Positions 8,012 through 15,950 of a stretch of 64,000 nucleotides of DNA are shown here, one piece after another. The first letter of the stretch is position 1. Every line of letters begins with the position of its first letter. Both the position numbers and the translations under genes were made by a program. The stretch is from positions 434,001 through 498,000 of the forward strand of contig NZ_FOXW01000001.1 in the NCBI RefSeq assembly GCF_900115825.1, read 5' to 3'. The notes below the pieces were generated by a model. It was given only the letters and a program-made list of their open reading frames with translations, was not told the origin of the DNA and made no database searches. Source of the DNA: Desemzia incerta (lineage in GTDB: Bacteria; Bacillota; Bacilli; Lactobacillales; Carnobacteriaceae).

Positions 8012-9535
8012 GTGGTAAAAAATAGTTATCTAAGCAATCCAGAAAAGTTGTATGAAAAATTGATTTCTTTAAGAAAAAAAGTTACTGAAGAAGGGGATAG
8101 GTTATACCAAAAGTGGCAACCTTTTTTAAAAGAAGAAAATCAAGAATCCAGTGCTAAAAATCTGGCTTATTATTTGGCTTTGCGAAATCACGATATTAGG
8201 AAAATTCAAGAAGCTTTGACTCCATGGGGATTGTCTTCACTAGGAAGACTAGAGTCGCGTGTTTTAGATAATTTGAATGCGGTGATTTTAAGTTTAGGGA
8301 CCATTTTAGGGAAAGAAAAAGAAGTTGCGGAAGTCGACTACCCTTCTATGGACTACTATCTCGCCAGCAGCAAAGAATTGGAAAAAAATACTGCGACTAT
8401 TTTTGGGAAGAAGCCGGCAGATCGCTTTACGCGTATCATGGTTACTATACCTGGCCAAGCAGCTAAAGACAGTAAATTCATTGAAGATTTGATGAAGGCT
8501 GGAATGAATGTAGCTCGTTTGAATTGTGCGCATGATGATCCTGAAACATGGAAAGCTATTATCAAAAATATCCGAAAATGTGAAAAAAAGCTTGATCAAA
8601 AATGTCAGGTATTGATGGATATTGCAGGACCAAAAGCTAGGATCAGCTGGATCTTTACTAGTTTGAAAAAGCCGAGAGTAAAAGTGGGGAATCAGTTTTT
8701 ACTGACTGGATCTGACACACCTCCAAAAATGAGCGGAATTGAATTGATGATTGGATGCAACATTCCTGAAATCATCTCTCATTTAAAACAAGGCGACCCA
8801 ATCAAAATCGATGACGGGATAGTAGAAGGTGTAATAAAAGAAGTTACAGAAGAAGGTGCGATCGTTGAGACGACAAAAGTCGATTCTAAAAAAGGGGTAC
8901 GATTAAAAGCTGAAAAAGGCTTGAATTTCCCTGCATCAGAAGTGAAAATGGAATTTATTACCGATAAGGATAAAAACGATTTAGATTTTGTCTGCGACCA
9001 TGCTGATATCATAGGGTTTTCATTTGTTAAAAATGCTGGCGATGTTCAAGAAATCCAACAAGAGTTGCTGAAGCGTATGCCGAAGAAAAAAGCTCAGACG
9101 ATTCCTTTGATGGCGAAAATCGAAACCGTTGAAGCGGTGAGAAAACTGCCGGAAATCATTGTAGCTGCAGCCGGACAAAATCCGTTTTCTGTCATGATTG
9201 CTCGTGGAGACTTGGCTGTTGAAGCTGGGTTCTTAAGATTAGCAGAGTTGCAGCAAGAAATCTTGTGGATCTGTGAAGCAGCTGATGTTCCTGTAGTATG
9301 GGGAACGCAAGTGTTGGAAAATATGGTGGCCACAGGAATTCCAACTCGAGCAGAAGTCACGGATGCTGCTCAAGGGAGTCGTTCAGAATGCGTCATGTTG
9401 AATAAAGGCGAATATTTAACAGAAAGTGTAGCTTTCTTAGATGAAGTCATCAAGCAAATGCATGAACATGAATATAAGAAAACACCGAAACTAAGAGCAC
9501 TGAACATTGCAAAAAGAGAAATCGAAAAAGAATAA
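8012..9535 (+). CDS. Pyruvate-kinase-like TIM-barrel protein with an extra N-terminal domain
   Basis: A 507-residue protein starting at GTG, seven bases after AAGGAGG. The first 130 residues are a helical, charged domain I do not recognise. From about residue 140 a pyruvate kinase barrel begins (RIMVTIPGQAAKD, MNVARLNCAHDDPETWK, LMDIAGPKARI), with the catalytic-type Lys in PLMAKIETVEAV (about residue 367), MIARGDLAVE (about 396), WGTQVLENM and PTRAEVTDAAQGSRSECVML. It ends soon after the barrel, so the C-terminal allosteric domain of ordinary pyruvate kinase is missing. It may act on phosphoenolpyruvate or an analogue. Co-transcription with the polyphosphate:AMP phosphotransferase, 43 bp upstream, suggests a nucleotide-energy role. 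The housekeeping pyruvate kinase is probably elsewhere. Confidence 0.75.
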   Translation: MVKNSYLSNPEKLYEKLISLRKKVTEEGDRLYQKWQPFLKEENQESSAKNLAYYLALRNHDIRKIQEALTPWGLSSLGRLESRVLDNLNAVILSLGTILGKEKEVAEVDYPSMDYYLASSKELEKNTATIFGKKPADRFTRIMVTIPGQAAKDSKFIEDLMKAGMNVARLNCAHDDPETWKAIIKNIRKCEKKLDQKCQVLMDIAGPKARISWIFTSLKKPRVKVGNQFLLTGSDTPPKMSGIELMIGCNIPEIISHLKQGDPIKIDDGIVEGVIKEVTEEGAIVETTKVDSKKGVRLKAEKGLNFPASEVKMEFITDKDKNDLDFVCDHADIIGFSFVKNAGDVQEIQQELLKRMPKKKAQTIPLMAKIETVEAVRKLPEIIVAAAGQNPFSVMIARGDLAVEAGFLRLAELQQEILWICEAADVPVVWGTQVLENMVATGIPTRAEVTDAAQGSRSECVMLNKGEYLTESVAFLDEVIKQMHEHEYKKTPKLRALNIAKREIEKE

Positions 9536-9552
9536 TCAATGAGGTGATCCCC

Positions 9553-9834
9553 ATAGCTGTTGTCGGAATGAAATTAAGCTTTCGAATTGATGAAGCTTAT
9601 TCTTTAAAGGATAAAAGAAGTGTAATAAAAAGTATTATCCACAAGATGCACCGCAAATTTAATATCAGTATTGCAGAACTGGATAAGCAAGATATGCTGA
9701 ATCAAGGAGTGATCGGAATCAGCGTGGTGGGGAATGAGTACCAACAATGCCACACCGTAATAGATAAGGTTTTAAACGAAATTGAAGAAACTTATGCGAT
9801 TGAAGTTTATAACATTGAACGAATGGAAATGTAG
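9553..9834 (+). CDS. DUF503 (YlxP-like) protein, apparently starting at ATA
   Basis: About 94 residues of the DUF503/YlxP family, marked by SLKDKRSVIKSIIHKMHRKF and ISIAELDKQD. Function is unknown; in other firmicutes ylxP sits beside the ribosome maturation gene rbfA. The start is odd. GAGGTGATCC (9541-9550) is the ribosome site, and six bases later stands ATA, giving (M)AVVGMKLSF, which lines up with the usual N-terminus MIIGVLECE of the family. The alternatives are GTG at 9544, which lies inside the ribosome site, and ATG at 9568, which would cut into the first strand. The gene follows the pyruvate-kinase-like gene by a few bases and probably shares its transcript. Confidence 0.7.
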   Translation: MAVVGMKLSFRIDEAYSLKDKRSVIKSIIHKMHRKFNISIAELDKQDMLNQGVIGISVVGNEYQQCHTVIDKVLNEIEETYAIEVYNIERMEM

Positions 9835-9888
9835 AACGGCTTCGGGATAATGATTTTTGGCCATCAAGAGCCAAGGTAGAAGTGTCGT

Positions 9889-9985
9889 GGACGATTTACA
9901 AGTATATTCGTCCGTGAAGAAATAAAAACCAAGGTTGATGGATGTTGTAAAGGTATTTTCGGTCATGAACAAATCAAACCAACAG
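9889..9985. repeat. Degenerate direct repeat, about 46 bp, two copies
   Basis: 9889-9934 and about 9940-9985 align as diverged copies sharing the pattern GGA-G--T-TA-A-GTAT-TTCG-(C/T)C(G/A)TGAA-AAAT-AAA-CCAA. They fill the 200-bp gap after the DUF503 gene. No gene is visible there. The copies may be the remnant of a tandem intergenic repeat. Confidence 0.35.
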
Positions 9986-10038
9986 CTCATGGAACAAAAT
10001 GACACTTTACACATGTTTTAGAAGCTGAACACTACAAT

Positions 10039-10074
10039 AAAAAGGCGCTCCCTTTAATAGGGAAGCGCCTTTTT
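10039..10074. terminator. Bidirectional intrinsic terminator
   Basis: AAAAAGGCGCT pairs with AGCGCCTTTTT around a short AT-rich loop. It serves the plus-strand DUF503 gene and the minus-strand pspA gene. Confidence 0.88.
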
Positions 10075-10087
10075 ATATACATTATGT

Positions 10088-10765
10088 TTATTTGCCAAGT
10101 TCTTCTTTCAAGCGAGACAATTCATCTTCAACAGCTGCTGAACCTTGAGAAGAGTATTTTTCTTCCAAACTCTTAGCTGGGTCTTCTGGTTGAGCATTTA
10201 AATCTGCCATAGCATTAGCTTCATCCAATTTGCGAGTAGCTTTTTCTTCCATACGTTGGAAAGCACTCATTGCGCCGTCTGTTTTTCCAATAGATTCGCT
10301 GACTTCATTCAGTTTCTCTTGTGTGTCAGCAACAGATAATTGTGCTTTGATCATTGAACGGCGGCCTCTTAACTTCTCAATATCAGAGGCTAGTTTATCA
10401 TGCATCTGGCGCATCTTAGTCGCATTTTCATGTGCTTTTGCGTAAGAATTCGCTAAGCCAGTTCCTATGTCTTCCAATTCTTGTTTTTTAGCCAAGAAGA
10501 CACGAGCGTCATCGTCATTTCCAGCTTCGATAGCTTTTTTTGCGAAGTTGGTGTATTTCATTACTTCAGCTTCATTTTCATCAACTAAACGTTTAGATTT
10601 CGTTTCTTCTGCCATAACTCCAGCAGTGTTTTGTTTTACTTCTGCCAAATCTTCCATCATATCACGGAGGTATTGGTCGATCATTTTTTCTGGATCTTCC
10701 ATTCTATCGATAACCGCATTGATGTTTGCACTGATGATATCTTGAAAACGACTTAATATTGCCAT
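10088..10765 (-). CDS. pspA: PspA/IM30 (LiaH-like) membrane-stress protein
   Basis: A 225-residue, almost entirely helical coiled-coil protein starting MAILSRFQDIISANINAVIDRMEDPEKMIDQYLRD in two ungapped family motifs (amphipathic helix, then the DPEKMI block). Members peel on to stressed membranes as large ESCRT-III-like oligomers and preserve the proton gradient. The length is standard. ATG follows AGGAGG. It is the second gene of a two-gene minus-strand unit after the TPM-domain membrane protein (26 bp apart). This pairing suggests that the TPM protein recruits or regulates PspA at the membrane. A bidirectional terminator lies just downstream. Confidence 0.92.
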   Translation of the reverse strand: MAILSRFQDIISANINAVIDRMEDPEKMIDQYLRDMMEDLAEVKQNTAGVMAEETKSKRLVDENEAEVMKYTNFAKKAIEAGNDDDARVFLAKKQELEDIGTGLANSYAKAHENATKMRQMHDKLASDIEKLRGRRSMIKAQLSVADTQEKLNEVSESIGKTDGAMSAFQRMEEKATRKLDEANAMADLNAQPEDPAKSLEEKYSSQGSAAVEDELSRLKEELGK

Positions 10766-10791
10766 ATTGCATTCCTCCTAATAAACTGTTT

Positions 10792-11832
10792 TTATTTTTT
10801 ATTGCTGTCCTCATATTTTTTTGCGAGCTTTTCAGCTGCAGAGTCTCCAAAAGTATCCAAAGGTTTGCTGAGCATTTCTTCGGTACGTTTTGCTTCCAAA
10901 TCTTTTTGTTGTTGTCTTCGTTTCCACCAAGTATACAGTAAGAAAAGTACAGCCAGTACTCCTAGAACGATCAGAACAGGAATCCATGGAGAACGGGTCA
11001 CTGTCATAATGCGATCTGCAGCATCTCTAAAGGAATTGCTGAAGAATTCTTCGTTACTTAGACTATTATCATAATAATTCCGGTCGATATAATCCAGTAA
11101 AATGTCTCCGGCTTCTGCGTCGATCACACTTTTAGCTTGAGTTCCTGTCACATAATAGTCCATATAAGAATTATTGTCTGGAGCAAAGAACACGAGCAAC
11201 AGATGAGCCTCATCTGTAAATAATTCATCATATAAGTTGTTCGAAAACTCTTCAAGTTCAGCACTAGAAGGGGCAGTAGAACCATTGATATTGTCTGTAA
11301 TGTATACGTGAGGCTGCACGCCTGTTTCGTTGTAAAAATGTCGTAGCCCATCAATCATAGTTGTTTGATTGCCGATCCAGCCAGCTTGTGTTTGATCGGT
11401 GAAATAGGCTGTCTCATTGACTGAACCTTCAGGTAAAGCTTCTCGCTCGATAGTTGAACGAGTAATTGATGATGAACCCGAACTAGAACCGGAGAATCCA
11501 CCTGAAAAGAAATAGAGAATTGCACCCATAACCAATAAAATGATAATAATTGAACTGCAGCCGGTGCCTCCACACCCATTTCCGCCGCCACCTCCACCGG
11601 TTCCGTAATAACGACCTCCACGAGGCCTAGAACCATAAAACGGTCTAGTCGGAATAAAAACAGGTCTGGAAGGACGATTGTATCCTCCTCCTCTTCCTCT
11701 AGGAGAACCTCCAAAACCACCGAAACCTCCGCCTCGATTGCCGCCAAAACCACCGCCGCCGCTTCGACCGGCTCCGCCCCTGCTTCCTCCGAAAGATCCT
11801 CCTCCTCCACGACTTCCGCCACCTCTAGCCAT
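10792..11832 (-). CDS. TPM-domain membrane protein with a Gly/Arg-rich N-terminus
   Basis: A 346-residue protein. Residues 1-90 are extremely rich in Gly, with Arg and Ser (low-complexity RGG-like). A hydrophobic helix follows (SIIIILLVMGAILYFF, about 95-112), then a TPM-fold domain with ETAYFTDQTQAGWIG, LRHFYNETGVQPHVYITDN and HLLLVFFAPDNNSYMDYYV, and a second membrane helix (WIPVLIVLGVLAVLFLLYTW, about 285-305) before a charged tail. TPM domains occur in stress-linked membrane proteins next to PspA. Here the Gly-rich part is at the N-terminus rather than at the C-terminal end, where such tracts often occur. The start ATG follows GGGAG. It forms a unit with pspA. Confidence 0.8.
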   Translation of the reverse strand: MARGGGSRGGGGSFGGSRGGAGRSGGGGFGGNRGGGFGGFGGSPRGRGGGYNRPSRPVFIPTRPFYGSRPRGGRYYGTGGGGGGNGCGGTGCSSIIIILLVMGAILYFFSGGFSGSSSGSSSITRSTIEREALPEGSVNETAYFTDQTQAGWIGNQTTMIDGLRHFYNETGVQPHVYITDNINGSTAPSSAELEEFSNNLYDELFTDEAHLLLVFFAPDNNSYMDYYVTGTQAKSVIDAEAGDILLDYIDRNYYDNSLSNEEFFSNSFRDAADRIMTVTRSPWIPVLIVLGVLAVLFLLYTWWKRRQQQKDLEAKRTEEMLSKPLDTFGDSAAEKLAKKYEDSNKK

Positions 11833-12067
11833 ATGCGTGTCACTCCCTCATCCATCATTTACTATTGCCCTAAATCTAGCATAGTGGATGAAACGCTGTC
11901 AATTTATATGCGGGTCGTCAAAAATGGAATCAATAAAAAGACGGTTGAAGGCGACGTAATTTTCGAACTCTTAGATTAGAAAGAGTATACTTTACTTGAA
12001 AAATAAACGGCTAATGGGAGAACTATAAAAACAACTGTACTTATTGGAAAGAAAAGAGGTGAGTAAA

Positions 12068-12499
12068 ATGGTTTTGAAAATAGAACAAATATTTGTTAAC
12101 TTACCGGTGAAAGATTTAGAAGTTTCAATGGATTTCTTTAAGAAAATAGGGTTTGAATTTGATGAACGGTTTACAGACGAAAAAGCCGCTTGTATGGTTT
12201 TAGGATCCAATATGTACGCTATGTTGTTAGAAGAAGACTTTTTCAGCAGTTTCACTCACTTGGGCATTGCAGATACAAGTAAAGAAAATGAATGTATTTT
12301 GGCATTCAATGTATCTTCCAAAGAAGAAGTAGATACGATATTCAATAAAGCGCTAGAAGCTGGCGGAGAAGACAAATCGATCCCTGGAGAAGAAGAAATG
12401 ATGTACTTCAAACGGATCAAAGATATAGACGGTCATTTATGGGAAATCAGTTTCATGGAATTCAACCAGTTTGATAATACGGACTATACGATCATATAA
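12068..12499 (+). CDS. VOC (glyoxalase/bleomycin-resistance fold) family protein
   Basis: A 143-residue single-module VOC protein: KIEQIFVNLPVKDLEVSMDFFKKIGFEFDERFTD, then MVLGSNMYAMLLEED, and the second half GGEDKSIPGEEEMMYFKRIKDIDGHLWEISFMEF. Members are metal-dependent lyases, dioxygenases or drug-binding proteins; the exact role is unknown. The start chosen is the ATG after AAGAGGTGAG, eight codons inside the longest frame. The metal-binding set is only partly recognisable (the Glu of WEISF and the His of GHLW). The gene is monocistronic, with its own terminator. Confidence 0.8.
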   Translation: MVLKIEQIFVNLPVKDLEVSMDFFKKIGFEFDERFTDEKAACMVLGSNMYAMLLEEDFFSSFTHLGIADTSKENECILAFNVSSKEEVDTIFNKALEAGGEDKSIPGEEEMMYFKRIKDIDGHLWEISFMEFNQFDNTDYTII

Positions 12500-12506
12500 A
12501 GTTACG

Positions 12507-12538
12507 AAGAGAGCAAGACTTAGTCGAGCTCTCTTTTT
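12507..12538 (+). terminator. Intrinsic terminator after the VOC gene
   Basis: AAGAGAGC pairs with GCTCTCTT followed by T-run. Confidence 0.85.
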
Positions 12539-12607
12539 ATAGGCATTTTACGAAAAGTAAAATATGATGTAAAATAGAAATATTATGGAAAGAAAGTCGG
12601 GGGTAGA

Positions 12608-13202
12608 ATGCATTCCAAAATAGATTTATGGGTCATTAAAGGAAGCTAAAAAGAATCATTAGAAGAGAGTCTCTTAAGTTATAAACAAGAGCACCTTCTA
12701 GAAGTAGCTGCCTATTATGGAATAGATCTTAAAAAGGTATACAAAAGTAAAAATGATGGAGTTGCTGCTGTCGGTAGTAAAGGAACAGTTTCAAGAGGAG
12801 TGGGAAAAGACACCTTCTATAGAAAAAGAGCAATGGCTGGACATCGAGAGTACGGAAAATGTAAAACTGCAGGACATTCGTCATTGGATTGAAAAAGGAT
12901 TTCTGTTCGTCTACTTAGTTAAAGGACAATTAAAAGTGAACATACCAACTGAACTGAAGTACGTAATGCAAAAAACAACCAACAATCCTTTAACAGAAGA
13001 ACTAGACAGATTTGTTGTGTTTTATCAACATGCAAATATGATGAAAAGGATATACGGTTTTATAAATATCAATCATTTAATTTCTGTTTGGAATCGGTAC
13101 TATAAATCACAACTTAATAAAGAAAACGTTATCCAATTATTAAAAGCGAAAAATATTCTTTCAAAACAAAAAATATATCTTGAAAACGAAGAAGTTTACT
13201 GA
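12608..13202 (+). pseudogene. Broken paralogue of the SEC-C protein gene
   Basis: The ATG at 12608 opens a frame that meets TAA at 12647-12649 after 13 codons. The same frame then continues with coherent coding (SLLSYKQEHLLEVAAYYGID, KKVYKSK). Near 12745-12755 the coding switches to another frame, which runs as 149 codons from 12753 to 13202. Joined, the product matches the N-terminal half of the next gene: KKVYKS with IKVYKS, IEKGFLFVYLVKGQLK with [16 protein letters not shown], and MMKRIYGFININHLISVWNRYY with [22 protein letters not shown]. The C-terminal half and the SEC-C motif are missing. A stop, a frameshift and a truncation all point to a decayed duplicate. The 149-codon remainder could still be translated. 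Confidence 0.65.
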
Positions 13203-13273
13203 AAAAGGTTGCTATTATAGCAAATAATAAGATAGACTAGATGAAGAGATAAAAATGTCAGGAGTAATTTTTA

Positions 13274-14392
13274 ATGAATAATACAGAGTCTATAACTAGT
13301 CCATCACAAACTGGATTAGTCAATTTACTGCAATCAAATACAAAAGATGTAATGATGAGTATTGCAGAAAAACACGAAATCAAAGTTTATAAAAGCCATA
13401 CAAAAACTAAAATGGCTGAAAATATGAAAGAACCATTATTGCAAAACCTTCCAGGTTTATTGAGTTATATGGACAGCAATAGTCAAGAAACACTGAAGAA
13501 AGTCATGAACTTTAAAGACAGTGAAACTATTTTTGACTTTTTAGATGCTAAACCGTTAGCAACTTTAGCTGAACACGGTTATTTATATGTAGAAGAAGAA
13601 GACGGCAAATTCCATCCGTTTTTAGCAGATGAAGTAAAAGAAGCTGTAAAAGAGCTGGCCGAAAATGAAGAGTTCCAGCAAGCAACGGCTGAAAACCTAG
13701 AATTTTCTAAATACTTAACAGCTCTCATTCATTTATATGGTATTTATTCTGTAGAACAATATGTCAAAGTATGGAATGAACATCATGCTGAGGCGATTAC
13801 GGAAGAAACAGCCAGCGCAGTGATTGCTCGTTTAGCTGATTGGGATGTTCAATTTACCTTCGAGGAAAATTTAGTGACGTCGGTTTTATTCGAGGCAGAA
13901 GAAATCGACAAAGAAGGCTTGAAACGTATTCTTCATGTAGACTACTATATGCCGACAAAAGAAGATGTCGACTATTACGAAAATTATTGGATCGATACAA
14001 ATTCACTACAGTACTTAAATATGAAACAATATATTTTTGGAAAAGAATTAGATGAAGTAAAGAAAAATCGCGTGCTGTACACTATCGCAGAAGGCGCAGT
14101 AATCGGGAAATCTGGTGAAAAACTTTACCAGAGTATTACGAAACAAGACTTTACTTTTGAAAATAAAGAAGAAGTGACCAAGTTTGTCGAATTGTTCAAA
14201 GAATTAAGAGAACACGCTAGAACTTGGCATAATCACGGCTTTACTGTTCAAGAATTAGCATCTAGTCAATTGGTGAAATCTGCGAATGTAAAACTAGGCA
14301 AACAACAGCCAGTGACTGCTCACAAAGTTGGAAGAAATGAACCTTGCCCATGCGGCAGCGGTAAAAAATACAAAAAGTGTCACGGTAAATAA
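13274..14392 (+). CDS. SEC-C motif protein of unknown function
   Basis: A 372-residue soluble, mostly helical, acidic protein. The only recognised motif is the C-terminal zinc-binding SEC-C module, [21 protein letters not shown] (residues about 352-372), with the [13 protein letters not shown] ligands intact. SEC-C modules appear at the end of SecA and many unrelated proteins and bind zinc and often ribosomes or SecB-like partners. The remaining 350 residues have no family I can name. The neighbour upstream is a degenerate copy of its N-terminal half. ATG follows a weak AGGAG seven bases upstream. A very strong terminator follows immediately. Confidence 0.8.
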   Translation: MNNTESITSPSQTGLVNLLQSNTKDVMMSIAEKHEIKVYKSHTKTKMAENMKEPLLQNLPGLLSYMDSNSQETLKKVMNFKDSETIFDFLDAKPLATLAEHGYLYVEEEDGKFHPFLADEVKEAVKELAENEEFQQATAENLEFSKYLTALIHLYGIYSVEQYVKVWNEHHAEAITEETASAVIARLADWDVQFTFEENLVTSVLFEAEEIDKEGLKRILHVDYYMPTKEDVDYYENYWIDTNSLQYLNMKQYIFGKELDEVKKNRVLYTIAEGAVIGKSGEKLYQSITKQDFTFENKEEVTKFVELFKELREHARTWHNHGFTVQELASSQLVKSANVKLGKQQPVTAHKVGRNEPCPCGSGKKYKKCHGK

Positions 14393-14438
14393 AAAAAATA
14401 AGCTCTACAAGAGTCGACTCTTGTGGAGCTTATTTTTT
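14393..14438. terminator. Strong bidirectional terminator
   Basis: A near-perfect 21-bp stem: AAAAATAAGCTC...ACAAGAGT pairs with ACTCTTGT...GAGCTTATTTTT. It separates the convergent SEC-C and MATE genes. Confidence 0.92.
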
Positions 14439-15778
14439 TACATCCGATCTTTTTTGAATTGATTTCTAAAGAAATAGCTAGTGATACCAAATGCAATCAA
14501 GTCCGCTGTAGGAACTGCAAAATAAATTCCGTATAATCCAAATAAACGGGAGAAAATAAAAATCAATGGAATCAGTACAATAATTTGTCTCATCAGATTC
14601 AAAAAGCTGGCCAGACGTATTTCACCAATAGCTTGGAAGTAATTAGCCCAAACGATTTGTATACCAACCAGAGGGAAACCCAATACCCAAATTCGAATAG
14701 CAGGAACACCTAATTCGACAACAGCAGGTTCTTGGTTGAACAACATAACTACTGCTTCAGGGAATAGCTGGATCACTAAGAAACCAATAGTAGTAATCAC
14801 TCCTCCGATGATCGTTCCCCATTTCAAGACTTCTTTCACGCGATCCCCTTTTTTCGCACCATAATTAAAGCTGGTGATCGGCTGCATCCCTTGAATCAAT
14901 CCTGAAACGAACATAACGATCAACGTTACTGCACTGGTAATGATTCCTGCTACGGACACGGCGACGTCTCCACCGTAACTCACCAAAGTAGTATTTAGAA
15001 TGATATTCAAAATACTATTAGCGATTTGAAGCATAAAAGCCGGAATACCAATGGATAAAATAGCTGTGACATAGATTTTTTGAGGCAGCATATTTTTTAA
15101 TTTCAAGGACACATTGCTTCTGCCCCTTAAAAAATAATTCAATTGCCATAACATTGAAAGAAATTGACCGCCAATAGTAGCATAAGCTGCCCCAGCCATT
15201 CCCCAGCCGAGTTGAACAATAAAGATGTAATCAAAAACAATGTTGAATCCTGCTCCAATCAGCATACTGATCATGGAAATACGCGGACTGCCATCTGCTC
15301 GAGCGAAATTATTCAAAGTTATAGCCACTGATTGGAAAACCGCTCCAAACAAAATAATTCTCAAATAATCTTCAGCATAAGGCAAGACATCTGGACTGGC
15401 TCCTAAAAAAGAAAGGAGAGGCTCGATAAACAGATTTCCAAAAATCATGAAAATAGTACCTAAAATAATAGCTATAGCCACTGCGTTGCCTAAGAAATGT
15501 TGCGCTTTGTGTTCTTCATTTTTCCCTAAACTGATGGAAAAAATGGTAGATCCTCCAACGGCCACCATAAGAGAAAAAGCTAATAAGACTAAAGTAACAG
15601 GGTAAGTAATGGATACTGCAGCTAATCCTAATGAACCGAGATCAGGTGCATTCCCGATAAAGATTCTATCCACTATGTTATAAATGCCGTTTACCATCAT
15701 TCCAATGATAGCGGGTATAGAAAATTCCATCAATAATCTAGGGATTTTCTCAGTGCCTAACCGATTTTCTGTCTTCAT
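14438..15778 (-). CDS. MATE family efflux transporter (MepA-like)
   Basis: A 446-residue protein with 12 predicted membrane helices in two related halves. The opening (TEKIPRLLMEFSIPAIIGMMVNGIYNIVDRIFIGN) and the mid-protein FARADGSPRISMISMLIGAGFNIVFDYIFI with LIQGMQPITSFNYGAKKGDRVKEVLKWG are typical of MepA-type Na+/H+-driven drug exporters. It is the first of two MATE genes here; the other is at 24849-26192 and only distantly similar. The gene stands alone, with ATG preceded by AGAAGG. The substrate cannot be read from the sequence. Confidence 0.88.
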   Translation of the reverse strand: MKTENRLGTEKIPRLLMEFSIPAIIGMMVNGIYNIVDRIFIGNAPDLGSLGLAAVSITYPVTLVLLAFSLMVAVGGSTIFSISLGKNEEHKAQHFLGNAVAIAIILGTIFMIFGNLFIEPLLSFLGASPDVLPYAEDYLRIILFGAVFQSVAITLNNFARADGSPRISMISMLIGAGFNIVFDYIFIVQLGWGMAGAAYATIGGQFLSMLWQLNYFLRGRSNVSLKLKNMLPQKIYVTAILSIGIPAFMLQIANSILNIILNTTLVSYGGDVAVSVAGIITSAVTLIVMFVSGLIQGMQPITSFNYGAKKGDRVKEVLKWGTIIGGVITTIGFLVIQLFPEAVVMLFNQEPAVVELGVPAIRIWVLGFPLVGIQIVWANYFQAIGEIRLASFLNLMRQIIVLIPLIFIFSRLFGLYGIYFAVPTADLIAFGITSYFFRNQFKKDRM

Positions 15779-15950
15779 TTTTTGACCTTCTTTTCTATAA
15801 TATATGTCTATTAAAAATAGCAGTGTTAAACAATCTTGTCAATTCAATCCGAAAGCCCCGTTTTTTAGATAAGGCATATTATTTCAAACTTTTGAAAGAG
15901 TAGGCTATACTAAGATGTGTACAAAATATTACAAAAGAGGAGAGATAGAT

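Noticed and set aside
11355-11858. A 167-codon overlapping frame in the Gly-rich gene
   Set aside because: It is a product of the GGN-rich codons of the TPM gene read in another frame; the real gene has the ribosome site, membrane helices and TPM domain.
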